A DNA stretch of 64,000 nucleotides from Leguminivora glycinivorella (taxonomy: Eukaryota; Arthropoda; Insecta; Lepidoptera; Tortricidae): assembly GCF_023078275.1 (NCBI RefSeq), contig NC_062975.1, positions 8,283,141-8,347,140 on the forward strand, given 5' to 3'. Shown piece after piece: positions 1 through 10,646 of the stretch. Each line of letters begins with the position of its first letter. The stretch's first letter is position 1. The translations under genes were made by a program, and so were the position numbers. The notes beneath the pieces were generated by a model. The model saw nothing but the letters and a program-made list of their open reading frames with translations. It was not told where the DNA came from and did no database searches.

Positions 1-222
1 CAGTCAACCAAATGGAACCCTAGGCCACTCTAATACCATGTCAAAATGACAAGCAGTAAGAGATTTCTTACAATCTGATTTATAACGTCACTATGACAGT
101 TCTACAGTGGCATCTCTACAACCATGTCAAAATGACAAGCAGTAAGAGATTTCTTACAATCTGATTTATAACGTCACTATGACATAGTTCTACAGTGGCC
201 TCGGGTTCCAATTGGTTGACTT
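1..222. repeat. TA-targeted MITE (family M1), left-truncated by window, with internal duplication
   Basis: Ends read cagtcaacca...ccaattggttgact, the inverted terminus shared with copies near 223, 27542, 61490 and 61945. The interior unit beginning accatgtcaaaatgac occurs twice (about 35-105 and 121-189), so this copy carries a tandem internal duplication not seen in the intact copies at 61 kb. Confidence 0.8.
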
Positions 223-371
223 TACAGTCAACCAACCAACCAATTTGAATCATTAGGCCACTGTAGAACCTTTGCACAGTAAACGTCAATGTGACTTCTT
301 ATGGCAAATAGAACACGGTTTAAATTAAACAGGGTTCTAGAGCGGCCTAGGAGTCAAATTGGTTAACCGTA
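223..371. repeat. M1-related MITE copy, diverged
   Basis: Starts acagtcaaccaacc and ends aattggttaaccgtac, with internal gggttctagagcggcctag mirrored by aggccactgtagaacc. It abuts the previous copy and resembles the copy at 27542 more than those at 61 kb. Confidence 0.7.
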
Positions 372-835
372 CCTAACTTAAAAGAAATATCTCTTATAAC
401 AGTTATAACTCTATTAATAAAGAAAAGTACTGCAAAAAGTTATTCGTTATTGATATTATCATTACCGTTGTAATGGGAAAAGTTGAAATGATACCGACGG
501 CCGACATTAAATTTGTTACTAGGCAAAATTTAAGAGGATAGACTATCGAATTTGTAGAAATAATTGTCCTCATTTTCATTTCTCCCTTATTTCTACTATT
601 TTGTTATCCAATTTCTAATCCTTTGCCGACAATCCTTTCAGTAGTATTAAAAAATTTCATTATAATTTTTTTTCGATCGTAATGTTTATAATAATTATAA
701 TAAACTAAGATTGGAAAAAAAAATTGTTGGGGGATAAGTAGTTATGATAAAAAATACATTTCCTATAATGTCAATATCAAGGCTTAATAATCACTTAATT
801 AGTTTAGTTACCTAACTGTTAGCTTTTAATAACCT
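372..835. other. AT-rich stretch with no recognised feature
   Basis: Low-complexity AT-rich sequence. I see no ORF of note, no hairpin and no match to the repeat families found elsewhere in the window. Confidence 0.5.
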
Positions 836-979
836 AACCACAAAATTAAAATTTTGAAAGACGATTTTCATGAAACATGGCTAAGAACACTCCCGACTAA
901 CACAGATTTCAAATAAAAAAAACTAAATCGAAATCGGTTCATCCGTTCGGGAGCTACGATGCCACAGACAGACACACAC

Positions 980-1018
<39 letters not shown>

Positions 1019-1066
1019 CGTCAAACTTATAACACCCCGTCGTTTTTGCGTCGGGGGTTAAAAAAT
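836..1066 (-). repeat. Interspersed repeat family X with internal (AGAC)n
   Basis: Contains gattttcatgaaacatggct, a 'cggttcatccgttcgggagc' block, an AGAC microsatellite (about 961-1017) and a terminal 'cgtcgtttttgcgtcggggg' block. The same blocks occur in the opposite order and strand at 60592-60860 and partly at 46965-47060. It is a widespread repeat of unknown class. Confidence 0.7.
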
Positions 1067-1086
1067 GGAATGAATACTTTTGTACG

Positions 1087-1235
1087 AAAACCATGTTTAT
1101 TTATTATTTATTTTAAACTTTCTTGCCCATAAAAAAGTACAATTGGCGGAATTCATGCCTTTAGGCATTCTCAACCAGTCAACCATGAGGCGAAACAGAA
1201 ATGCGTCAAGGTGCGTGCAGTGAGAAACAAAAAAA
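1087..1235 (-). repeat. Repeat family E, retroelement 3' tail
   Basis: Minus-strand copy of a tail ending aataaa-like plus (TAAA)n, with internal 'gcctttaggcattctc' and 'accagtcaacca'. Matching copies lie at 17276-17410 and 56636-56745, and a tail piece at 16660. The A-rich end and variable 5' end fit a retrotransposed element. Confidence 0.65.
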
Positions 1236-1448
1236 TAACTAGACAACTGGTTATAAGAAAAACATAATTTACATACATACAAGTATACACATAGGTTACA
1301 TACATAGGTTTCAGTATGGTTTTGTCTTAAAAACGTTCATTTGTAAAAAGGGAATCTGTTGAAATTCCATAATTTAATTAAACCTCCGAGTAATCCATCA
1401 TTCGATTAACCCGATTAAACCCTTTTTAGACCCGAACCGACATAGTTC

Positions 1449-1735
1449 GCATTTTTTTTTTTTTTTTTATGAAATAGGCAGCAAACGAGCAGACGAGCCG
1501 CCTGATGGTAAGCAGTCATCACCGCCCATGGACATAAGCAACATCATGGGAGCCACTTATGCGTTGCCGACCTTTGAGAACCCTAAATACCTGCTTCTTG
1601 AAGAACCCCATGTCATAGCGCAAAGGAAACACCTCAGAAGGAAGCTCATTCCACAACTTGCACGTTCTGGGCAAAAACGAGCGGGAGGCCCGTTTGTTCT
1701 CTGCATTTATTTCATTTTAGAAATTTAATCCCTCT
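1449..1735 (-). mobile_element. 5'-truncated LINE 3' end (reverse transcriptase C-terminus plus poly-A)
   Basis: A 20-nt poly-T at 1449-1468 is the poly-A tail of a minus-strand insertion. The minus strand encodes a short C-terminal piece with RTCKLWNELPSEVFP, then a stop, then a 3' UTR with 'gcttaccatcaggcgg'. This is the usual C-terminal end of a lepidopteran non-LTR reverse transcriptase. The catalytic domains are missing, so it is a dead-on-arrival copy. The plus-strand 66-codon ORF across it is a shadow. Confidence 0.65.
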
Positions 1736-1749
1736 GTGACGTTATTACA

Positions 1750-1891
1750 TAAGGCCGAAAGTCCACTATCATATGTTTATCATAGGTATGTATCCCTCCC
1801 TTTTTCTCCAACCAACGTGAAGAAAAAGGATGGCATGTTGGCTATGATCATATTTCTATGATAAACATATGATAGTGGACTATTGGCCTAA
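1750..1891. repeat. Palindromic MITE, about 140 bp
   Basis: The terminal arms are near-perfect inverted repeats: ggcc..agtccactatcatatg pairs with catatgatagtggact..ggcc. The arms flank a short unpaired loop with no coding capacity. Confidence 0.75.
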
Positions 1892-1904
1892 GACCACTTT
1901 GACT

Positions 1905-1999
1905 TAGGCCCACTTGCACCAACCACTTAACTCAGGGTTAGTAGGCTGTCAACTGTCAAATTCCATATAAAATGGTGGGTGAACCCTGCACCGGGCCTA
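1905..1999. repeat. Short MITE (family M2), uninterrupted copy
   Basis: Begins taggcccacttgcaccaacc and ends ccgggccta. Internally it has 'ggttagtaggctgtcaactg' and 'ccatataaaatggtgg'. It shows the empty-site sequence for the copy at 34946-35277, which is split by an insertion. Confidence 0.7.
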
Positions 2000-2240
2000 C
2001 AAAATAGTGCGTGATATGTTCGGTACTGTAGTAATAATGACTGTTTGGTGTAAATCTGGCCCTTCCCAAAAAAATCCTTTAAATTTTGGCTCCCGGTGGA
2101 AAAAGTTTGAACATTTATATTAAACTAATATCGGGTAGTTTTGCGTTGTTTACATCTCCGGTAACACTTTGCTGGGACGTCAGTCTTCCGCGACCACGGC
2201 CAGTGCAACCTGGCCGAAACGTTGGAAAAAGGTAAAGTTC

Positions 2241-2326
2241 TTTTTATTTATTATTATAAATGGGCTTACTCTTGGCCACAGACTAGCCAAAGGCAAAGAT
2301 GTGGCCTACAATGGAGTGAGCTCGCC
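2241..2326 (-). mobile_element. Short poly-A SINE-like element (family S1)
   Basis: Minus-strand copy: T/A-rich tail, then 'ataaatgggcttactcttgg' and 'gagtgagctcgcc'. Other copies are at 15320, 23106, 35765 and 54013. The consistent 5' start (catcttctgggcgagctc) in three copies favours a SINE over random LINE truncations. Confidence 0.65.
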
Positions 2327-2538
2327 AAAGTTGTGCTAATTAATCGCGTTCGACCTGTATGTGACTTTAAATATGTGCACAAAGCGCGAGAACTTAAAGT
2401 GTTATGTTTTAGAATATGTTAGGGTAAACGTCACGAGAATTTCCCGTAACTTCACGGGAAATTAGGTCAATACGGATAAGTGGTCATACGGACTGTGTGT
2501 CTGGCCGTCACATTTGGCCTGTTTTAACAATGATCAGT

Positions 2539-2674
2539 TGAAATAAAACTATGGAAATGGATTATATCGCGTATAATGAATTTACAATTCATTCTGACCA
2601 CGAATGCTGTAAAGTGTTCGGAACTTTGTAAATTCATTATACGCGATATAATCCGTTTCCATAGTTTTATTTCA
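2539..2674. repeat. Hairpin MITE with about 45 bp arms
   Basis: Left arm tgaaataaaactatggaaa...cgcgtataatgaattta is mirrored at 2628-2674, leaving a loop of about 45 bp. Only a few arm mismatches are visible. Confidence 0.75.
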
Positions 2675-2842
2675 TGAGTAACTATCGCGATAACCGAAGA
2701 CAATAGAATGATCAGTTGTATAAGTATATTGAGAGTGACGTTAACCACTAATCGTGAGATTCGTGATATGAGTAGATAGTAGCAAAAGTATGAAATTCGT
2801 TAAAACACCTATAACAATGACTAAAAGGGCCAGACACACCTA

Positions 2843-2983
2843 CCCCCTTATTCATAAAATACTCTAAAGTTATCAAGCCGATAAAGTTCGTTTGTCCCTT
2901 TCCGACGTGTTAGTGCGATAGAAAAGGACAAACGAACTTTATCGGCTTGATAACTTTAGCGTACGTTTATGAATAAGGGGGTT
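2843..2983. repeat. MITE family J, copy 1
   Basis: Termini are ccccttattcataaa and tttatgaataagggg, with long complementary arms containing 'aagttatcaagccgataaag'. A second copy is at 50783-50925. Confidence 0.8.
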
Positions 2984-3130
2984 AGTCCCTTATGGCACAC
3001 TTACCCATTTTTTGGTTCTAGTAAGTAACTCTTTAGGGGCGCTTTTCACTCTCTACTTAAGGACTATGAATGTAATTTTCTATGACGTTTACACTATCAA
3101 GTAACGTATTATACATACATACATACATAC

Positions 3131-3235
3131 AATCACGCCTGTATCCCATTCAGGGATAGGCAGAGCACATGAAACTACTAAAGCTTCAGTGCCACTCTCG
3201 GCAAATAAGGGTTCGAAAGAAAACGAAACGTATTA
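3131..3235 (-). repeat. Interspersed repeat family V fragment
   Basis: Contains 'aatcacgcctgtatcccatt' and 'cttcagtgccactctcggca'. Related pieces are at 12045, 57088 and 58800. A CATA microsatellite precedes it. The class is unclear, probably a retroelement 3' end. Confidence 0.6.
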
Positions 3236-3300
3236 TAACACGTCATAAACCCATGGTTATTTTTGTACATTATAGATAGACGTTACTCGTATATTAATTA

Positions 3301-4596
3301 CGAGGGGTGATCCAAAAGTAATGATAACTGAATACTTTTTGCATCGGATTAAAATAAATAGGTATGCCGTTACTGTCCACAAAGACTCCTTAGTAAATAA
3401 AAAAAAAATAAAAATAAAAAATATGTATCTGTCAGAGAGTTGCATTTGTTTTTTCACGAGCAGTCGGAACAATATCGCAAAAATGGAGAAAACTGAGGTG
3501 AGAGCGGTTATTAAATACTTCTGTTTGAAAAAAATGTGTACTAAAGATATATACGCTGAATTAGTGGGAACACTGGGGGAGTCCGCTCCGCCGTATTCTA
3601 CAGTGGCACGCTGGTCAAAGGAGTTTAACTTGGGAAGAACATCCACTCAAGATGAACACCGCGAAGGCCGTCCATCTGTCGCCCTTACTGGAGAAAACGT
3701 AAAAAAATTAATGATCTCGTTTTAACAGATAGAAGGATGACTATCAGGCATCTAGTTGAGCTCACAGGCATCTCGTATGGCAGCATTCAAAGAATCTTAA
3801 CTGATGAATTACATATGAAAAAAAGTCTCCGCTCGTTGGGTGCCTAGAATGTTAACGGCTGAACAAAAGAAAATACGTTGTGAGATTTCGAAGTCTAATC
3901 TTGAAAAATTTCAAACTGATCCCGAAACATTTTTGCGTCGGTTTGTAACCATGGACGAGTCTTGGATCCATCATTTCGATCCTGAGACCAAACAGCAATC
4001 CATGACCTGGAAGCGAGCGTCGTCCCCTACACCGAAGAAATTCAAGGTAGCAAGCTCCGCTGGTAAGGTCATGGCTTCAGTGTTTTGGGATGCTGAGGGA
4101 GTCATAATGATCGAATACCTGGAAAAGGGAACCACTATTACGGGCTCCTACTACGCTGACCAAATACGCAGATTGAGAGAGGCAATCAAAGAAAAGCGGC
4201 GGGGTAAACTTCGAGCTGGCATCCTGTTTCACCAGGACAACGCACCGCCCCACAAGGCCGGTGTTGCGATGGCTGCCATCCGTGATTCAGGGTTCGAATT
4301 GCTGGAACACCCCCATATTCGCCAGACCTAGCCCCCAGCGACTTTTATCTCTTTCCACGGCTGAAGGAAGATCTTAGAGGCAACAAATTTTTGAATGATG
4401 GCGAGGTAATGGCCGCTGTGGAGGCATTTTTGGAGGGTCAAGAAAAAGATTTTTTTTTTAAAGGAATTCGTAGTCTGGAGAAACGATGGTCCAAGTGTGT
4501 AGACTTGGAAGGAGATTACGTAGAAAAATAAATTATTTTATTAAACATTTTATGTGTCTTTCATACTGATTATCATTACTTTTGGATCACCCCTCG
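3301..4596 (+). mobile_element. Mariner-family DNA transposon, full length
   Basis: Perfect terminal inverted repeats of at least 26 bp (cgaggggtgatccaaaagta... and its complement) are flanked by a TA duplication at 3299-3300 and 4597-4598, the signature of Tc1/mariner insertion. At 1,296 bp it matches the usual full length for mariner. The interior holds the transposase in three broken frames. Both ends are intact, so it is structurally complete but cannot encode a full transposase as written. Confidence 0.92.
3484..4531 (+). pseudogene. Mariner transposase, three 1-bp frameshifts
   Basis: The ATG at 3484 opens with a helix-turn-helix-type N-terminus (EKTEVRAVIKYF, YSTVARWSKEF). The middle segment has the mariner signature MDESWIHHFDPE and the catalytic motif HQDNAPPH. 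The last segment carries YSPDLAPSDFYLF, holding the third catalytic Asp, and ends at a stop near 4531. The three segments lie in different frames. Breaks fall in an A run near 3702, an A run near 3820 and a C run near 4310, each explained by one base. Total length would be about 345 residues, normal for mariner. Either the copy decayed by slippage or these are homopolymer assembly errors; the sequence alone cannot separate the two. Confidence 0.88.
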
Positions 4597-4828
4597 TATT
4601 ACCCTGTCGGCTCGGATTTTAATAAGTATCTATTAAGTCTGAATCACAGTGATTAACACAAACGACCTCCAAGTAACATGACCTAAAACCTTTAATTAAA
4701 TGGGCGGTACAGACCTTATTTAACATTTACAACCGAAGCACAAATCAATGAACAAGGTAACCTTTGACTGACGACATGATGATTTATTTTTAAACGTACA
4801 CTGTTACTAAGCTATTTCAATATTTTTC

Positions 4829-5253
4829 CCTTCACTAGCTCGGAAACACGTGTTTTGTCCTTTAATACCAGCGGGTAAAAATGCATTTTATCCACTAGTG
4901 GGTAAAGTAATTTGACCTTCAATAAAGTCAAATTAACTGCTTTAAAATTGATAAAAGTAGGTGAATTTAGTAATAAAGACGATTTACCACCTGTGGAACT
5001 ACTGGAAGCAGTGATAAGCGCATTTTTTGAGTTGTAGTTTCCTCGCTATAGTGAGGGGAAAAGTTTTGTGTTACACTCGGGTGCAAATGTATTTTACTTC
5101 TCGTGTGTTAAAAAACTCGCAAGTTCAGGATTATATTTTCGAACCACTCGCTTCGCTCGTGGTTCAACTATAGAATCCTTTCTCTTGCTCGTTTTTCAAT
5201 TCCACACTCGGCGTTAAAATACAACTTTGCCCCCTTGTATAACAAATAACTAT
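4829..5253 (+). repeat. Family A repeat (about 425 bp), copy 1
   Basis: Begins tcactagctcggaaacacgt and ends cccccttgtataacaaataa, with internal 'tgaaccactcgcttcgctcg'-like sequence. Other copies: 38693 (minus), 39119, 46127, 46550 and 54836 (deleted). It has no long ORF and no poly-A tail; a non-autonomous DNA element seems likeliest. Confidence 0.8.
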
Positions 5254-5334
5254 AACACATTCAGGGCCGTTGAACCGATTTGAGGTTCTCTGTTCGTAGA
5301 ATCTATCCAAGCTAAGTCAGCATCGATTGTAAAA

Positions 5335-5490
5335 CGTCTCTGCCTTTGGCTGTGGCCAAGAGTACGTTTATAATAAAAAAATAACTCCACCTGCGCGACG
5401 ATTAAATAAACGTCATGATTTTCATAGAATTTTGACAAATAAAATAACATTTGTACCGGTAGGGCTGTCAAAATCACTGCCAACTTAGGC
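5335..5490. repeat. S1 SINE fragment followed by 'aaacgtcat' MITE (family F)
   Basis: 5335-5378 keeps only 'tgtggccaagagta' of the S1 tail. 5385-5490 contains 'aaataaacgtcatgatttt' and 'agggctgtcaaaatcactgc', shared with 26880-26960 and 27955-28080. Confidence 0.5.
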
Positions 5491-5618
5491 CGTTTTTACA
5501 TTATCCGATCCGATATCGGATGTCGGAAGGATTTCAATAGAAAATATCCAAGATGGCGCCTGTAATGTATGGGATATCGGTCCGACATCCGGAAACGCAA
5601 AAACGCACTTACTCGTAG
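5487..5618. repeat. MITE family K, copy 1
   Basis: Contains 'acattatccgatccgatatc' and 'aagatggcgcctgtaatgta'. Copies at 47213 and 56207 have matching inverted ends; here the right terminus is altered (tccggaaacgcaaaaacgca). Confidence 0.7.
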
Positions 5619-6060
5619 CGTGCTATTATTGACAGGCCCCGTAGCCACTGGGTGCCTTTCGCTACATGATACCCATTTTCTTTCTTATCGGCTACGCTCG
5701 TAGCGCGTAGCACGCGCTGGCACTGATTGTGTTAACACATTCACTTCACACACTTGGTTGAAGAAATATCACTTTTCCAAATTTTACAATTACGGCCAGG
5801 AGGACACACTCTTTCGTCACGGGTCTACGACTGCTTTTATTTTACTTCTTATAATATTTCTGTTATAAATTACGGCTTAGCGCCAAATCGCGCTACACGA
5901 ATTGTGGCACATAACTAAATTTGAATTCGTATACTGACCTAAATCCGAATTTTAAAGACTACAAACAGAGAGCGCGCCTATTGAGACTACCTACTAGTGT
6001 CAAGACTGACATTTCTTATCGAAGAAATGTCATCTACAGATCGTTTCCGTGGCTTATTAG

Positions 6061-6518
6061 CAGGGAGCGTACTTTTCGTGCCGATGACATCAATTTGACG
6101 TCACGCTCCATATAGGTGATCACAAATTGTTTTATTGTTAATTATTAATCATTAGTCATCAATCATTTTAAGCTATGAATTTCTTTGCATGGTAATTTAA
6201 TGCAAGAAGGATGGTGCGCTTTACGTTAGAGAGAAATTCTCTTTTCTACGTATTTATTGTAATGTGTTGTTAACGATACTGTTTAATTAAATTTATTTAT
6301 AAAAACAAATTTAATCAAATAATTTTATTCACGTTTCACATTTCAAGTAGGTATTATTTATGCCACATGTAAATGGACTACTGTATTTGAAGTAATTTGT
6401 ATACGATTAAAATGATTGACGACTAATGATTAATAATTTACAATAAAACTATTTGGGATCACCCTATACGGAGCGTGACGTCAGATTAATGTCATCGGCA
6501 TGAAAAGTACGCTCCCTG
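6061..6518. mobile_element. hAT-like non-autonomous element with 8 bp target duplication
   Basis: Ends CAGGGAGCGTACTTTTC and its inverted partner gaaaagtacgctccctg are flanked by the perfect 8 bp repeat CTTATTAG (6053-6060 and 6519-6526). An 8 bp duplication plus CAGNG ends is typical of hAT elements. Terminal arms extend about 115 bp inward; the 230 bp centre is AT-rich and non-coding. Confidence 0.82.
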
Positions 6519-6568
6519 CTTATTAGTTAAAAAACATCCATTGCCCAGCAGTGGGACACTATATAGTC

Positions 6569-6704
6569 TATTAACACTTTCGCTACCAAGAACCCGACTG
6601 TCGGGCACACCGCTCGTAGAAGCGTAGCCGATTACATGGGTTTCCCCGTATGTAGCGAAAATGTCGTAGCGCCGCGTAGAGCCCGGTTTCGAAAGTGTTA
6701 ATAG
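6569..6704. repeat. MITE with cgaaagtgttaata ends
   Basis: Left end tattaacactttcg pairs with right end cgaaagtgttaata. The GC-richer interior has repeated 'gtagc' motifs. About 135 bp. Confidence 0.7.
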
Positions 6705-6709
6705 TAAAA

Positions 6710-7820
6710 TGATAAAAATGTACCTACACGATTAAGTCCTGTTTGCAATATTTTTTAAGTACCTATTCATAACCCGTCATTAAAACCACAATAAGCCCGT
6801 CAATATAATCCTTAATACCTCAACTAATTTAAAATGCAACCCCCGTCTCGAAAGAACTAAGAATAGGATTATTGTAATACGGTACAGTCAGCCGCGTAAT
6901 TTCAAGATGGCCGCCAAGGCTGACGTCTAGACGGCGCGGGCGACAGGCGGCCGTTATTAACTTGTCATTCACGGGATGACGTCGGCTTATTGATATTTGC
7001 GGTGCACTGGTATTCTGCAAATATGTGGTTCTTGTGACGTCGTTATTTAGGCTACGCTACACTGTTTGTCCGACATTGATTTTGTGCAATGGTTTATGAT
7101 TCTTTTTTGATTCTAAAGTCATGGCAGATTTTTTTTGACAATGCTTTTTATGTACAATTTAGTGCTAAATGTGTGTTAAAATTATTCAAATCGAACCACG
7201 GGTCTTGTAGTAGTCAACATGCGTAAAAAATATATAAAAGCAAATAGCCGAATACAGAACTTTTCTCCTTCTGGGTAAAGAAGTCGATTAAAAATAAAGG
7301 GTCGATTTCGAAAATGAAAATGTGAAAATTGTTGTCTTAAATCATCTGAAACGATTACGAAACTATGCAACATTGAAAGACCATTTAAAAACTTTTTTTT
7401 TGTAGTACCTATACTTGTATAATTAAATAAACTTTAGATTACAAGAATAAACAAAAAAGGGTCATATAAAATTAGGTAATGAATATTGGTAATTGGTTAT
7501 TGGAAAACTCTCGAGGCTCAATTACTTGGAACTTTCTTAGGGCTTAAAACAGACACGCCCAAAGACTAATTAAGAGATTGTTTGTTTAGTCTAATTTATC
7601 CCGGCTCAACCCCGATCAAATAATGATTTAAACACGAGTAAGAGGGTTTTCACATGGCCCGATCGGACTATAGAATTCGAACAATGGTTCAAATATGTGA
7701 GTAAGATTCCTCTGCGATATGATACAGATCAGTGAGTGGCAAAAGTGACGATTGTTAAAAAAAAAAACATTTTTGTCACTGACTTATCCGGGACATATAT
7801 ATCTACACACTTACAAGAAC
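6710..7820. other. No recognised gene or repeat
   Basis: AT-rich sequence with only short random ORFs on both strands. 6890-7000 is slightly GC-richer (gacggcgcgggcgacaggcg) but shows no gene structure I can support. Confidence 0.4.
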
Positions 7821-7821
7821 A

Positions 7822-7963
7822 GGTTACGTAGCCGAATGGCACAAACGGTCGATATCTATCTCTATCGCTCTTGCGTATTGGCACGACAGAGCCAGACTAC
7901 CTTTCGCGGCGTTTCGTTTTCGTTTCCGTCACAAAAATGCCATTCGGCTACGGCACCGAAAAT
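7822..7963 (+). repeat. MITE family B, copy 1
   Basis: Termini 'gtagccgaatggcac' and 'gccattcggctacggcac' are inverted. The core has 'tctatctctatcgctcttgc' and 'gcgacagagcc'-type sequence. Nine copies or fragments occur in this window on both strands. ORFs across it are fortuitous. Confidence 0.8.
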
Positions 7964-8132
7964 ATCTGATCTCTCTTATGCTTAAAATAATATATACAGC
8001 GTTCACTTACATCTGAACTGAACGCTACAGTATCTATAGCTTTGATGCATGAGTTTGACTCGAGCCATAGCGCCCGCGCCCGCGGGATCGCCATTTTTAA
8101 CGTTTAAGCACACCACAACAAACGTTGTGCAT

Positions 8133-8899
8133 AGAGATGGGTAACTACCCAGGTAAATACCCGACGGTGGGTATTACATAATGTTTATTCAAATTGGGAA
8201 CGAATAGGTAGCTATGAGATAAAATGTGATTTTAGTGTATCACTCCAACTATAAAAATCGTGTAATATCATTCTCTGACATACGGAAATAATTTCAAATG
8301 CTTTTAGTATAAATTATAAGTTTGATAAATTAAAACTGTAAATAAAAATATGTGAATAAAAATATTAAAAAAAAATCTTTTTCAAGCTTATAACTCATAC
8401 ATAGTATGTTTTATGACAAAAATGCATATAAACTTTTTTGTAGGAAATTGTGTCTACTTTAGTTCGTACATTCAATACTTTTCGATATTAATGATAGTTT
8501 CCATGAAATATGAAAAAAATACATTTTACCCCCCCTAACCCCACCATAACCCCCTCCAACCAGTACTAGGAAGTTTATCTTTATCGTATAAATACGACTA
8601 ATTAATACAATCTAAAAAGCACGCATAAAACATATTTTTTTAATTATTTTTAAAAATATACATTAAAACTTCTGTAAACTTTATTGTATATTCGACTGAA
8701 CAGTTTCGTTTTAAATTTTGTATAATAATTACAACCACTAACTTAGTATTTATCTCCATTTTAACACAAATCAGCATGTGCAACATGAAATGAATCTACC
8801 CGTCAATTTGGGTAGATACGGGTAAATACCGGGTAGATAGGTATTTACCGGGTAAATACCTGGGTGGGTAGATTGGGTATTTACCCACGACCCATCTAC
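8133..8899. mobile_element. hAT-like non-autonomous element, about 770 bp
   Basis: Starts agagatgggtaactaccc and ends acccatctac, flanked by a perfect 8 bp direct repeat TTGTGCAT (8125-8132 and 8900-8907). The right end has a cluster of gggtaaatac/gggtag repeats in both orientations, echoed at the left end, plausibly transposase-binding subterminal repeats. No transposase ORF is present. Confidence 0.72.
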
Positions 8900-9298
8900 T
8901 TGTGCATACATACGCACACAAACAAATATTATTGGTCCGACGCCTGACGGGGGAAGTGGAAATTGTCAGAAGCGCTCTTGATGGATGAGAAATTGAGCTG
9001 CATGAAAGTGCTATATGATGTCAAGGCCGTATTTATTGCATTATTTTATCGCATTTTTTTATTAAAGAAGAATAAGGTACAGGGGGTAATTTCGACTGAT
9101 GGGTAGTTTCAACTAATCGAAATAATTTTCCACGTTTTAGCCTAGTGTGGGAGTCGTCGATTAATTGCAAATTGTATTTTAAACTAATTCTCTTGGTTAA
9201 TAAAATATTTTTAATTTTTTTTTTTTTTTTTTACAATAACTATAATCTGAGTAGAATGTGTCCACTGAACAGGCGCGCGTATAATTATGTATGTGACC

Positions 9299-9455
9299 AG
9301 GCCCCGTAGCCGAATGGCATTTCTCCGACGCCAAACGAAAGCGATACGCCGCTGGCTCTGTCGCGCCAATACGCAAGCGCGATAGAGATAGATATCTACT
9401 AGCGCTTCGTTTCGTGAGCGTTTCGTGAGCGATTGTGCCATTCGGCTAGCCACCC
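9299..9455 (-). repeat. MITE family B, copy 2
   Basis: Reverse-orientation copy, from 'ccgtagccgaatggcatttc' to 'gtgccattcggctagcc', with the 'gctctgtcgcgccaatacg' core. Confidence 0.8.
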
Positions 9456-9462
9456 AGTAGGC

Positions 9463-9590
9463 CTAGCACATGATTGCCGCGGGAGTATGTCGCCGCGAGA
9501 TAGATGACCCGTCTTCTTCTAACTGTATTAATGACATAAGGACGGGTAGTCTATCTCGCGGCGACATACTCTCGCGGCAATCATGTGCTA
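9463..9590. repeat. Hairpin MITE, about 128 bp
   Basis: Arms tagcacatgattgccgcgg...gagatagatgacccgtc and gacgggtagtctatctcgcg...caatcatgtgcta are nearly perfectly inverted. Confidence 0.8.
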
Positions 9591-9624
9591 ACCCTGCAGT
9601 GGAGACTGTATTTAAAACGATACG

Positions 9625-9975
9625 GTAGGGGTCAATTCTCCATACAAACGCTCTCGACTATTTCCTCCCTGGTTTTTGAAGATAGAGCAATGATTTTTTT
9701 AACACAAATTGTTATTATTTTTCTCTGTGTCGGACCGTTTTGATTTTTATGATATTCTGCTTTTTAAAGACTCTAGAGCCAATCAAAAATTTCCAAAAAC
9801 GGCCTTTTTCATTGTGGCGCAAAAAAAGGTGTGATACTCAAGATTGGTAACAATTAACTAAAAAAGCTAAACGGTCCGACATAGATTATTTCATTGTTAT
9901 TCAGATTCTCAAATTTCGTTCCGATTGATTAAGTTTTGAAAGAGGAAAGAGTCGAGAGCGGAACCTCGATATTAA
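9625..9975. repeat. Imperfect inverted-repeat element, about 350 bp
   Basis: The 'gtcggaccgttttgattttt' block on the left mirrors 'aaacggtccgacatag' on the right, and outer blocks (tccataca..ctcgactatttcctcc and gaaagaggaaagagtcgagag) also pair. The arms are diverged. Confidence 0.5.
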
Positions 9976-10417
9976 AGATTTTTTTGAAATATTTTTGACT
10001 GAGTTGTTCTTAATGGACAATTTTTTTTCGATAAATCTAGTTAATAACACTTGTATATTTAACTAAAATTCCCAAGTAGAAAGGGGGACTCCTTTCCATT
10101 TTACCATTTTCGCTACTGTATCCTCTTAATAATGTAAAAGTTGTATAACATGAAAATAAATCGGTTAGTTGGAACCTTATTTTTTTAAGTTCTTTATTTT
10201 TTTTATAATCAATTTAATGATTCATCTGCTGATATATTTTTATCTGATGCCCAAAATAGGATCGGGTAATGTCGAAACGCCCTTAATCAAGAATAATCGA
10301 TAATACTTCATCATGGAAAGGTTGATCGTGACAGACGTCTGAACATATTTTATTGATACCCGATCTTTATGAATATTATTTGTAAAATAACACGCACGAA
10401 GGTGACATTCAGATGCA

Positions 10418-10646
10418 AGTTGCGTGTGTGTGTCTGTTTGTTTGCCCGTCTTTCACGGAACGACAAATTGACGTGATTCTTTGTATAAGTATACATATTA
10501 AGTGGAGATAGTTGAAGGGAAAAAGAGTGACAAACGTCCACCCCCCCCCCCCCCCCCCTAAAATGGGGGGGGGGGTGGAAGTTTGTATGGAGCATTCCGC
10601 CATTTTCGAGTTCAACGCGAATGCAGCCGTGGGCAAAAGCTAGTTT
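10418..10646 (-). repeat. Family C short interspersed repeat with poly-C/poly-G insert
   Basis: Minus copy of the repeat that begins ctagcttttgcccgcggctt in other copies (28300, 28495, 29277, 35043, 38181, 38425). The internal 'cccatttta' block, normally a few C residues, has grown into an 18-20 nt C run followed by an 11-12 nt G run (about 10540-10577), which could pair as a G/C hairpin. Confidence 0.75.

Noticed and set aside
961..1020. CRISPR-like or tandem array (AGACAGAC...)
   Set aside because: Simple tetranucleotide microsatellite within repeat family X; no spacers. The (GTCC)n at 54240 was rejected for the same reason.
3257..3646. 129-codon minus-strand ORF
   Set aside because: Antisense to the mariner transposase start, Phe/Ile-rich; a shadow.
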